The position numbers were made by a program, and so were the translations under genes. The notes under the pieces were generated by a model. It was not told where the DNA came from. It saw only the letters and a list, made by a program, of their open reading frames with translations, and made no database searches. Below are positions 9,927 to 17,916 of a stretch of DNA of 64,000 nucleotides, one piece after another. Where the stretch lies: NCBI GenBank assembly GCA_029432815.1, contig JAROBA010000005.1, positions 62,001 through 126,000 on the forward strand, written 5' to 3'. Position 1 is the stretch's first letter, and the number at the start of each line of letters is the position of its first letter. This stretch comes from Pontiellaceae bacterium B1224 (lineage in GTDB: Bacteria > Verrucomicrobiota > Kiritimatiellia > Kiritimatiellales > Pontiellaceae).

Positions 9927-12900
9927 TTATTCGGCTGTAGCGTCAGCCGCTTCGAGATAGTTTACCAGTAATTTTCGGGCGATGTCCGATGGACCGGCCG
10001 GTTCGTTCAGGGCCGGGCAGATTTCCAGTGTGGACAGGATGATCTTCCCTTCGCCGGCAGGAACCACACCTACTGCGGTGCCCAGACGACAGCCCATCGA
10101 CTGCCAGGCTCCGGCGACCAGCTCCTCACCCTCCAGGTCCAGGACATAGCGGCTTCGACCGTTTTTAACCAGTCGCTGATAGGGCCAGTTGAGGGCCGTG
10201 TTCACGGGCAGGCCTTTGAAGAGTGGATGCTCCCGAGCGAAAAATTGACCGCCGCGCCAATTGATTCCAACGTTGATTCTTTCCTTATATTGAATGCCCG
10301 TCGTTTCCTGCAGGGCCTCCATCCAGTCTTCCGCGTAGTCCGCAATGATAAGGGTGGTGCCGTCGCGCTCCGCCCGTTTCAGCACATCGACCGGATCAAC
10401 CGTTTCCTGACCGGGTGCCTTCCAGAGCAGATGGGTGCGCGCTCCGCCGTCGCCGTTGTAGCTCTCCACGTTGATCGAAACCGGCTTGCCGCCCTCCAGC
10501 GTGATTTTTCCGGAAAGGTCTCCGCGCTTACGCGGATTGCTCCAGTTATCGATAATTTTCTGCCCGTTGACATGCAGACGCATTTTTTCATCGCGGCCGT
10601 CGCGCAGCATCTCGAATTCATATTCACCGGTCGCGGGCGGAATCAGCTGCCCTTCCCAGCGAATGCTGTAATCCTGAATCAGCGGAACGCATGCGTCGGG
10701 CGTCGCCCCGCGGTCGGCATCAAAATACACGCGCTCATCGGTACGCTCGCCAAACTTTTCGCGGAAGTCATCGCCGCGATAGTAGCTGACGGTTAAACCG
10801 CCGGGTTGCCCGTTTTGATCCATCAGATCATCGCGCCCCATGAGTTCCATGAAAGGCTTCGGCGGCCGGGTGATCACCAGCCAGTCGAGCTTGCCCTGCG
10901 TTCCATCGTAGGCCGGAACATCGAGTCCAAAACCATCCTTGAGGAAACGGGACACATCCGGATTACTTTCAAACACCGCGCCGTTTTTAGAAACCGTCGC
11001 GGATTGCCAGTCGACGGTAATCACCGTGTCGCTTCCTTCCGCCGTGACCGTTCCCTGATCATCCAGCAGCCGCGCTTCCACCCGATACGCGCCGGGTGCT
11101 CCGGCCAGGGCCATCTCCACATCGCGCACCAACAGCTGGCCAAAAGTATCGCCGCCCGCCACCTCAACGGCCTGCGTTTTGGTGAACACAATGTTTCCAT
11201 CGGGAGCAACGGCTTTCATTTCCAACGTGTGCGGGCCCTTCAGGTCCACTTCGTTGACCACATAAAAATCCACCATCGGCTTCGCCGGCAGGCGATTGAC
11301 CTGACCGCGAATTTTTACTGCGATATAAAGCGGCTGGTTGTAGTAGGAAATGATCTCCGGATCGGATTTGGGGTGACGGAAAATATCCACCACGCTCGAA
11401 TGGTTTTCAAACGGTTGCGCCTCCCAGCCGTTGACCGTGTAGCCGTCGTTGAAATCGCAGATGCGGAAGTCTTCAATCTTGCGGCCCTGATGAGCAAAGC
11501 TGACCTCGCTGAGTGTTTTCGTGAACGTGTCCACATCCGGGAAAACATCGCGGAGGTTTTTGCGGGTGAGGAAGTCATCCATCAGATCATACCAGTGCAG
11601 ATAGATGGCACCGTCGAATCCCAGCCGCGGCTCGGCTTCAAAATCTTTTTTGAGTAGCGCCATGCGCGGCGGCGCGGAAACCGCGCCCTCTTCGCCCCAG
11701 AACACGATCTCGCTCGCATTGTCGGTGTGCATGAAATGATCTTCCGGCCCGCGGTAAAAACTGTCTCGCCAGGTTTCCGGCCCGTTGGCGCGATGCAGAT
11801 CCCACCAGCCTTTAAAATGAAGTTGATCATCAAACGGCCGCATGTGCAGCTTGGTGAACTGCTCATGCTCTCCCGGCTCCGACCAGGTGGAGGCAAACGT
11901 GATGATGCGGCTGGGGTCGATGGCGTGCGCCGCGGCAATATCTTTTTTAAACACGTCGCGCATCTCTGGATCTTTGTCCGCGCCGAAGAAGTCCCACTGT
12001 TCGTTGACCATGTTGTAAATCACCAGCGACGGATGGCTGCGGTCGCGCTTGATCATCCGGAACAGTTTTTCGCGCGCCAGTTGCTGGGCAAACGGATCGG
12101 TTCCGCCGGCAATATAGCCGCCCGGCTCCGCGTAGTAGAGCAGGCCCATTTCATCGGCCTTGTTGAGCACCAGCGGCTGACCGATGCCGCGATGAAAATC
12201 AAGCATGTTCAGCCCCAGCTCCCGGGCGGTACGAATCTGCTGTTCTGCCAGCGCCTCGGTCGGGGTATAGACATTGACCGGCCAGTAGCCCCAGCTGATC
12301 GCGGTCCGGACTACAATCCGCTTTCCGTTCAACCGGAACAGCGCATTTTCTCCGACCCCATCCACTTCGAACCAGCGGAATCCAAACGGCGTTGCAACCC
12401 CGTCGATCTGTTTCCCGTCCTGAACCAGCTGGACATCCACCACATACAGGTTCGGGTTATCCAAATCCCAAAGTTTTGCCTCCGGCGCATCGACCGCGAT
12501 CTCGATCGTCTGGTCCCCGGGAGCAACCTGCACCGACTTCCGAACATTGGAAAAGACCACCGTTTCCGGGTTCACTTTTTCGAATACCCGCACCTGCAGA
12601 TCCGCGGTTTCTGCCGCCGTCTGCGTATTCCGGAGCGTTGCATGCACGTTTACACGTTTCGGATCGGGCGTGTTCTGCACGTAGACATCTTCCAGATAAA
12701 CGGGATCAACCGCCTCAAGCTGAACATCGCCGGTAATGCCGCCGAACGCATGGCCATAGGGCAGCACGTAGTCGCCCCACTTAAATTGACGGAAGTCTTC
12801 CCAGTCATAGTTGCCGCCGGGATTGGTCACCCGGACATCCAGTTGAAACGGTTCGCCGGGTTTCACGAGATCCGTAAGATCCACTTCAAACGGGGTGTAG

Positions 12901-13376
12901 CCGACCACGTCGTAGGCCACGAGCTGTTGATTTACGAATACCTCCGCACGCTGACGAACCGCTTCAAACTTAAGGATCAGTCGCTTGCCGGAAAAGGATT
13001 CCGGCACTGCAACAGAACGGCTCCACCAGCTGACGCCCAGAAACTGCTCGTACAGGTTGGAAGCGTTCGTTTCATCCACATCCGGATTTTCAAACGCATA
13101 CTCCACGACCGTTCCCGGAACAGAAACATCAAGAGCGCCCGCATCGTTCAAAACAGCCCATCCGCCCGTCGGCGGGAACGCCGGCACGTCCGCCAGATTA
13201 ACCGGCGGCGCAAAAAGCGGCTCATGCTGCCACGCGGCTTCTGTATCGCGCCATAGCTTCCATCCTGCACCACTCAAATCCATCTGTTCCCTCGCCAGTC
13301 CCGTACCGGTAACCAGCAAGCCGGCAATAAGTAAGTCTATTTTATTTGTGCGTCTCTTCACGAACCAGTTCTCCAC
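9927..13376 (-). CDS. Large GH2 glycosidase with PA14 domain
   Basis: 1149 residues. Domain order: signal region, GH2 sugar-binding jelly roll (~85-215, VSWWSRSVAVPESFSGKRL), immunoglobulin-like domain (~215-345), TIM barrel (~350-640), linker sandwich, PA14 (~865-995, GEYEFEMLRDGRDEKMRLHV) and a C-terminal alpha/beta region. The acid/base Glu is in YNMVNEQW (~458) and the nucleophile in FWGEEGA (~561). It probably acts on beta-galactoside or beta-glucuronide links outside the cytoplasm. The start is GTG at 13374-13376 with GAAGGAG seven bases upstream; a second GTG at 13361 with GGTGGAG nine bases upstream is also possible. Either start overlaps the end of the upstream lyase gene, suggesting translational coupling. 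Confidence 0.85.
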   Translation of the reverse strand: MENWFVKRRTNKIDLLIAGLLVTGTGLAREQMDLSGAGWKLWRDTEAAWQHEPLFAPPVNLADVPAFPPTGGWAVLNDAGALDVSVPGTVVEYAFENPDVDETNASNLYEQFLGVSWWSRSVAVPESFSGKRLILKFEAVRQRAEVFVNQQLVAYDVVGYTPFEVDLTDLVKPGEPFQLDVRVTNPGGNYDWEDFRQFKWGDYVLPYGHAFGGITGDVQLEAVDPVYLEDVYVQNTPDPKRVNVHATLRNTQTAAETADLQVRVFEKVNPETVVFSNVRKSVQVAPGDQTIEIAVDAPEAKLWDLDNPNLYVVDVQLVQDGKQIDGVATPFGFRWFEVDGVGENALFRLNGKRIVVRTAISWGYWPVNVYTPTEALAEQQIRTARELGLNMLDFHRGIGQPLVLNKADEMGLLYYAEPGGYIAGGTDPFAQQLAREKLFRMIKRDRSHPSLVIYNMVNEQWDFFGADKDPEMRDVFKKDIAAAHAIDPSRIITFASTWSEPGEHEQFTKLHMRPFDDQLHFKGWWDLHRANGPETWRDSFYRGPEDHFMHTDNASEIVFWGEEGAVSAPPRMALLKKDFEAEPRLGFDGAIYLHWYDLMDDFLTRKNLRDVFPDVDTFTKTLSEVSFAHQGRKIEDFRICDFNDGYTVNGWEAQPFENHSSVVDIFRHPKSDPEIISYYNQPLYIAVKIRGQVNRLPAKPMVDFYVVNEVDLKGPHTLEMKAVAPDGNIVFTKTQAVEVAGGDTFGQLLVRDVEMALAGAPGAYRVEARLLDDQGTVTAEGSDTVITVDWQSATVSKNGAVFESNPDVSRFLKDGFGLDVPAYDGTQGKLDWLVITRPPKPFMELMGRDDLMDQNGQPGGLTVSYYRGDDFREKFGERTDERVYFDADRGATPDACVPLIQDYSIRWEGQLIPPATGEYEFEMLRDGRDEKMRLHVNGQKIIDNWSNPRKRGDLSGKITLEGGKPVSINVESYNGDGGARTHLLWKAPGQETVDPVDVLKRAERDGTTLIIADYAEDWMEALQETTGIQYKERINVGINWRGGQFFAREHPLFKGLPVNTALNWPYQRLVKNGRSRYVLDLEGEELVAGAWQSMGCRLGTAVGVVPAGEGKIILSTLEICPALNEPAGPSDIARKLLVNYLEAADATAE

Positions 13377-16300
13377 CCTTAAACTCCTTCACAAGCACCT
13401 GCAGATTTTCGCCTTTTTCCAATCCCTGGAAACTCAGCTTATGTGTACGACCGTCTTTCAGCTCAACGGTCACCTCATTGGCTGAATCCGCTGTCACTTT
13501 AGCAATCACACTCTCCGCTTCAAAAGGCTCAACGACGGTCAGATATTGCGTTTGCTTTCCGGTGGTACGGAACGAAAGCGACTTGCGGCGCTCAGCTTCG
13601 TTACCCAGGGGATAATCGCCGCCCACGAATGCTTTAAAGCGCGCAGCGTTCAGCTTGGTCAGATCAATGGTGATCGTGCCTTCCCCGTTTTTCTTCACCG
13701 GGTTGGCCGGAACACTTCCATCCATCGGACGTCCAGAAATTTTGACCGGGCCGCCATAATAATCTTTTCCAGTCTCTGGAACTTCGGAGATCTGATCAAC
13801 AGCCAGTTCCAGTTCATTCAGCGAGATTTCCTTGCCATCCTCAGTCACGATGACCGGGTTACCCCAGAACAGCGTTTTCTTTTCCGGATCCGCATCAGTC
13901 TTTGTCACCAGCGTCAACGTCTTCAACCCATCCAATGAAACATCGATTTCGTCGCGACCAAGCACCCAGGCACCGAACTTACCTTCGGCCAGCACCTGGT
14001 CATCGCCCTTAACGGTGTACCAGAACTTTCGGTTCACGCCGTGCGCTTCCGGAAGCTGACCAATCATAACCTCGCGGTTTTTCGGCCACGCATTATAGAC
14101 ATCCATTTTCAGAACGCCGTCGAGTCCGACGATACGTGTGCCGGCATTATCGGCACCAGGACCGAACCTGGTTTCAAAACTGACCTTGGTGGTCCCTTCG
14201 GTATCGTACCAGTTACAGTCGGTAATCAGTTGCGCGGCCAGAATCGGATCCGGATTCATGCTGTCCGTATGGCGCGGTTCGGAAACCTTGTCGGCCTCAA
14301 TGCCCTGCAGGCCCTTAATATTAAACAGGCAGTCAAACGTGTGTTCTTCCGGGGCATCCAGATAGTCGGCCAGTACAATGTAGTCATCCAACACCGCCAT
14401 AGCACGGCGTTGAGTGACGCGGTCGGACCACTCGCCGATGGAGCCGTAGACCGGCTCATTTTCCGGTTTAGGGAGATATCGTCCTTCGGCCCAGCATTTG
14501 TCCTGAACCGTTCCATCGAACGCATCATAGTTCAATCCCCCGTACGGCGGATTCGACCAACGTGCTTTGGTTTCAACTGCTGTCGTCTGCGCCAGTTCCC
14601 CCTCACTGAAGAGAATTTTATAACTCTCCACCGCTTCCTGCTGCTTCATGTCGACCACCACCATATTATGCGGCAGCGAGGTCTGCACAAAAAAGGCATA
14701 CGTGAAGTTCGGATAGCTGTACCAGATATGTTCCGGATTATAAAAACTGCGGCCGTAACGCATCAGCGAGTTGAGGCCGCCGCGGTCAAAGTGGCCGTGA
14801 TAGCCGCCGTGGGTGCCATACTTCAGCACCGCCTGAATCCGTTCACGCGGTTCTTCCTGTGTGGAACGAAGCATCACCTGCCCGGCGTTGTCGGCAAAAG
14901 CGGAGCCTTCACCCAGTTCCGGTGTGTCCTCCGGAAGTTCCGCCACGCCATAGAGCAGATCGCGCTTACCGATCTGTTTAATGATCGATGCGTAAATCGG
15001 ATCGCGGTAGACAAAATAGGCAATCTCGTAGGCATCGCTCGTAAACCGGTTTTCCGTCGAATCGTTGTTCGCAAACATCATGCCCTGATAGTCGATGAAC
15101 TTCGGCAGGGCGTCCCACATATCCTTGATTTTAACATAAGGTTTATAGACCGGCCCCCACTTCTGAAAGGGTTTGCCATAAATCTTCTTTTTGCGCTCCT
15201 CCACATCCTGCGAGAAAATATTGTATTCCACAGAATAGGAAGCGGGAATTGCGGCATCGACAAGATCAACTCCCCAGGGCTGCAGGGCGAGAGCCAGCTG
15301 TGTGAACTCGCTGGATACCCATGCGTTGTAGCCGATGGAGCATTCGTACCACCAGCCGTCAGCCATCATTCCCAGGGTCGCCTGTTCGAAGAAGCCGCCG
15401 GGCCCATCAATGAAACGATTGGCCGTGACCATATCCTGAATCACCAATGCGCCGTAAATGGCGCCAAGCGCTTCGGCAACCTGCCAGTTACCGGTAACCG
15501 CCTGGGTGAGATGCTGATCAATGATCAGCTGATAGAGGCGGATGGTTGCCGCCATGTTTTTATGATCCTCATCGGACAGTGCACCCGAGTTATAGACCAT
15601 GTCATAGCCCCAGGTGACGTACTGCATGAAGCCGCCCTCTTTTACGAGGTTTCCGGCGGCTCCGGCCTGGGTGCGGGCATAACCGTTTACCGGATCGCTC
15701 AGCTGCTTCAGATAAAGCGCAGCCTTCTCGGCATACTTCATTTCACCAGTCAGCTGATACGCCACCGCACAGCCGAACATGTTTTCATGCTCTTTAAGCG
15801 GATAAATATATTCCTGGTTCGTATGTCGCGAAAGTTTTCCGAAGTTGACCTCAGGAACCTTCCAGGCATCGGCATCATCAATGTATTTCTGCGCCGCCTT
15901 TTTGGCCCATTCAACCGTCGCGACCTTTTCGCGGATATCGTCCCACCGTTCTTTGGTGTGTAACAGATACGGGTGGTCCAGATAGGACAGTGTGATGTAT
16001 TCAATGGTTCCGGCATCGCGGCCGTTGGCCACAGCCTGGATGGTCTGAATTTCGTGGCCGCCCGGAGCCACGCGTTCGGAAACGGTTACGCGGACTTCAA
16101 CGTCGCGACTTTCGCCCGGAGCCAGCATCAGTTCGGCCGGTGTGATTTGTGTATCCATCACTTCGCGTCCCTGAACCCGGCGGGCCAGATTGACGACCTG
16201 CGGTTGATCGGTGCAGTTGGAAACCTGAAGGGTGTACACCACATCTTCGCCACCCTTGGCCGAGGCCGAACGGACATCACTTTCCAAAGCCAGGATGTCG

Positions 16301-16872
16301 CCTCTGATCAACTGAGGATTTCGCAATTGAATTTCACCGTTGGATCCATCTGCAAACGCTGCGGTGACACCGAATGTTTTGATGGTTTCGAGCATGTTGG
16401 GCATCGACTGCTCAAGACTGAACGATTTCAAAGGAATGGTTACCGTGTGCCACCCCTCACCCACGAGTCCGAAGGCCGAGGTGTAGGTATTGACCACTTC
16501 TTTGCTTCCGCCATACACCCGCCGCGCGGCGGTGTCGATGAACGCTTCAGCTTTCAAGGGTGAAGGGCTTGGCAGATAGATCTCGAACCGCACACCGTAG
16601 AAGTTTTTCCAATATCCGGAACCGTCATGCCGGGTGGCGAGGCCCACAAAATACCAGCCCTTCTCACCATCGGGATAGGTGAATGAGGCTTTTCCGGGCG
16701 TTGGAAGTTTCCCCTCATCGGAAAGCCCTTCCCAAGAACTGAGATCGGCCAGTTGCTCGGCCGCTGTTTTTTCCCAGGTCGGCGTATTGGCAAACAGATC
16801 CTTTGCCTCAGGTGCGGCCTGAGCGTGTAGAGCAATGAACAAACAGGAGGAGAGAAGCAGCACTTTTTTCAT
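13342..16872 (-). CDS. Heparinase II/III-type polysaccharide lyase, very large
   Basis: 1176 residues. It has a signal peptide (ending LHAQA), then an N-terminal beta-sandwich carbohydrate-binding-like region (~20-200) and a second sandwich (~200-300). An (alpha/alpha) toroid follows (~310-640), with HLTQAVTGNWQVAEALGAIYG and GWWYECSIGYNAW carrying the Asn, Tyr and Glu usual in this fold. The beta-sheet heparinase II/III domain (~640-950) has the hallmark THGGYHGHFDRGGLNSL, with probable metal-binding or catalytic His. The last ~200 residues are extra. Known relatives cleave uronic-acid-containing chains (alginate, heparin-like or ulvan-type); the substrate cannot be told from sequence. It contains two exact copies of the 15-bp palindrome, read as FQGLE (13416) and VPETGK (13767). 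It is first gene of a four-gene run. Confidence 0.85.
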   Translation of the reverse strand: MKKVLLLSSCLFIALHAQAAPEAKDLFANTPTWEKTAAEQLADLSSWEGLSDEGKLPTPGKASFTYPDGEKGWYFVGLATRHDGSGYWKNFYGVRFEIYLPSPSPLKAEAFIDTAARRVYGGSKEVVNTYTSAFGLVGEGWHTVTIPLKSFSLEQSMPNMLETIKTFGVTAAFADGSNGEIQLRNPQLIRGDILALESDVRSASAKGGEDVVYTLQVSNCTDQPQVVNLARRVQGREVMDTQITPAELMLAPGESRDVEVRVTVSERVAPGGHEIQTIQAVANGRDAGTIEYITLSYLDHPYLLHTKERWDDIREKVATVEWAKKAAQKYIDDADAWKVPEVNFGKLSRHTNQEYIYPLKEHENMFGCAVAYQLTGEMKYAEKAALYLKQLSDPVNGYARTQAGAAGNLVKEGGFMQYVTWGYDMVYNSGALSDEDHKNMAATIRLYQLIIDQHLTQAVTGNWQVAEALGAIYGALVIQDMVTANRFIDGPGGFFEQATLGMMADGWWYECSIGYNAWVSSEFTQLALALQPWGVDLVDAAIPASYSVEYNIFSQDVEERKKKIYGKPFQKWGPVYKPYVKIKDMWDALPKFIDYQGMMFANNDSTENRFTSDAYEIAYFVYRDPIYASIIKQIGKRDLLYGVAELPEDTPELGEGSAFADNAGQVMLRSTQEEPRERIQAVLKYGTHGGYHGHFDRGGLNSLMRYGRSFYNPEHIWYSYPNFTYAFFVQTSLPHNMVVVDMKQQEAVESYKILFSEGELAQTTAVETKARWSNPPYGGLNYDAFDGTVQDKCWAEGRYLPKPENEPVYGSIGEWSDRVTQRRAMAVLDDYIVLADYLDAPEEHTFDCLFNIKGLQGIEADKVSEPRHTDSMNPDPILAAQLITDCNWYDTEGTTKVSFETRFGPGADNAGTRIVGLDGVLKMDVYNAWPKNREVMIGQLPEAHGVNRKFWYTVKGDDQVLAEGKFGAWVLGRDEIDVSLDGLKTLTLVTKTDADPEKKTLFWGNPVIVTEDGKEISLNELELAVDQISEVPETGKDYYGGPVKISGRPMDGSVPANPVKKNGEGTITIDLTKLNAARFKAFVGGDYPLGNEAERRKSLSFRTTGKQTQYLTVVEPFEAESVIAKVTADSANEVTVELKDGRTHKLSFQGLEKGENLQVLVKEFKGGELVREETHK

Positions 16873-16882
16873 GATAGGTTTC

Positions 16883-17059
16883 CTACGTTAGGATTAAATT
16901 TGCAGCGGCATTATTTGCGGAGGTGCAGACCCTTTTAACGGGCACTTCCCATATTGCACTGCCTACGGCAGAATTCAGCTGAATACCGTTCCGTTCGCCG
17001 GTATCCGGAAAGCCGGCCCTGGCATTTTGAATCGAACCGCTTCGTAATAGATCAGTCAT
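16883..17059 (-). CDS. Small open frame, 58 residues, unrecognised
   Basis: ATG at 17057-17059, stop 11 bp before the lyase gene start. The product has codon use and composition like a real protein (it includes GFPDTGERNGIQLNS and IWEVPVKRVCTS), but I recognise no family. It could be a leader, a small protein or the remains of a larger gene. Weak support: position and an uninterrupted frame only. Confidence 0.25.
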   Translation of the reverse strand: MTDLLRSGSIQNARAGFPDTGERNGIQLNSAVGSAIWEVPVKRVCTSANNAAANLILT

Positions 17060-17139
17060 CTGTCATTCCTTTCATTCATCAAAGCGGGCGTATAAAACGC
17101 ACAGCCGTAACAAACGAACCCTGACCGACGAGATCGAAC

Positions 17140-17214
17140 TTACGGGGCAGTGGCCTTAAACCACATGAACGGTCCCCAAGCATCGTCATAGTTGTATTTA
17201 ATACAGCATTTCAT
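17140..17214 (-). pseudogene. Possible C-terminal gene remnant
   Basis: A 24-codon frame ends DDAWGPFMWFKATAP, which reads like the C-terminus of an exported sugar-acting protein, but there is no room for a domain. It lies just after the SGNH hydrolase gene and its palindrome copy. Best read as an eroded gene end. Confidence 0.3.
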
Positions 17215-17246
17215 GTCAATTCATCAGTTTTAAACCAACCAATCGG

Positions 17247-17261
17247 TTCCAGAGACTGGAA
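17247..17261. repeat. 15-bp palindrome copy, non-coding
   Basis: TTCCAGAGACTGGAA, exact match to TTCCARNNNYTGGAA, about 20 bp after the SGNH hydrolase stop codon. Identical in all 15 bases to the copy at 26774. Confidence 0.75.
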
Positions 17262-17280
17262 CTGCTTCAGCCCATCCGGA

Positions 17281-17916
17281 TTAGAACATTTCACGTACAA
17301 CGGCTGCAATAGCGCCCCCAAGCTTTGCGTGTTCAGATCCCTCGAAATGAATCCCGTCAATTTTGCTGCTTTCAATGACATCGCCGGCATTGAAGCAACG
17401 GAAGCCGCGCTGCTCGCTGACGGCGGCAAAACGGGATGCGAGCTGATGCGATTTTTCTTCCCCGCCGATAAACATATCCTTAAACGGTGTCGGCTCCAAC
17501 GGCGCAAATGGAGGCGGGCAGATGACTAAAATTTCGGGGATCTGTCCTGTTGGCGGATAGGCGCAGGACCGCGCTGTTTTAACGAGCTGCCAAACACTGT
17601 TGGCCACATCCAGCGCAGACACTGAAAAGCGGTTTTTCAAATCGTTCGTGCCCAGCATAATGATGACGAGATCGAGCGGCTCGTGCGACTGAATGATCGG
17701 CACCAGTTGTGTGAGCCCGTTTTTGTGGCCTTCGATCGGATCGTCCCAAACGGTGGTCCGACCGCACAGCCCCTCTTCCACCACACGGAACCCTTTTCCC
17801 AGTTCCTGCTGGAGAATACACGGCCAGCGCGTCGCCCGATCGAACCGAATCCCGCCGGCCGGATCAGCACCCCATGTATTCGAATCGCCAAAGCATAGTA
17901 TTGTTTTTTCGTTCAT
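17281..17916 (-). CDS. SGNH/GDSL-type hydrolase (carbohydrate or aryl esterase-like)
   Basis: 211 residues, no signal peptide. All four SGNH blocks are visible: block I FGDSNTWG with the nucleophilic Ser near residue 12, block II Gly in EEGLCGRTTVWD (~50), block III GTNDLKNRF with the Asn (~95), and block V DGIHFEGSEH with the catalytic Asp and His (~187). Expected activity is deacylation, and the context points to acetylated sugars. The ATG overlaps the subtilase stop codon by one base (TAATG), so translation is probably coupled. It is last in the ten-gene run. Its lack of an export signal means it would act on imported material, or is misplaced in function. Confidence 0.85.
   Translation of the reverse strand: MNEKTILCFGDSNTWGADPAGGIRFDRATRWPCILQQELGKGFRVVEEGLCGRTTVWDDPIEGHKNGLTQLVPIIQSHEPLDLVIIMLGTNDLKNRFSVSALDVANSVWQLVKTARSCAYPPTGQIPEILVICPPPFAPLEPTPFKDMFIGGEEKSHQLASRFAAVSEQRGFRCFNAGDVIESSKIDGIHFEGSEHAKLGGAIAAVVREMF

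Larger units (their letters stand above)
16873..17280. other. Intergenic region with possible gene remnants
   Basis: This gap separates the end of the ten-gene run from the lyase gene. It contains a 58-codon open frame (16883-17059), a short frame that looks like an eroded C-terminus (17140-17214) and one exact copy of the 15-bp palindrome (17247-17261). No promoter of the TGTCC-N20 type is seen. Confidence 0.6.

Noticed and set aside
12538-12552. TTCCGAACATTGGAA and similar sites at 16692 and 28766 as palindrome copies
   Set aside because: One arm reads TTCCG, so the palindrome is broken. Counted only as near matches, not in the fourteen.
14041-15963. A 640-codon plus-strand frame inside the heparinase-type lyase gene
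   Set aside because: Antisense shadow: no signal peptide, no recognisable motif, and full overlap with a minus-strand gene that has strong family hallmarks.
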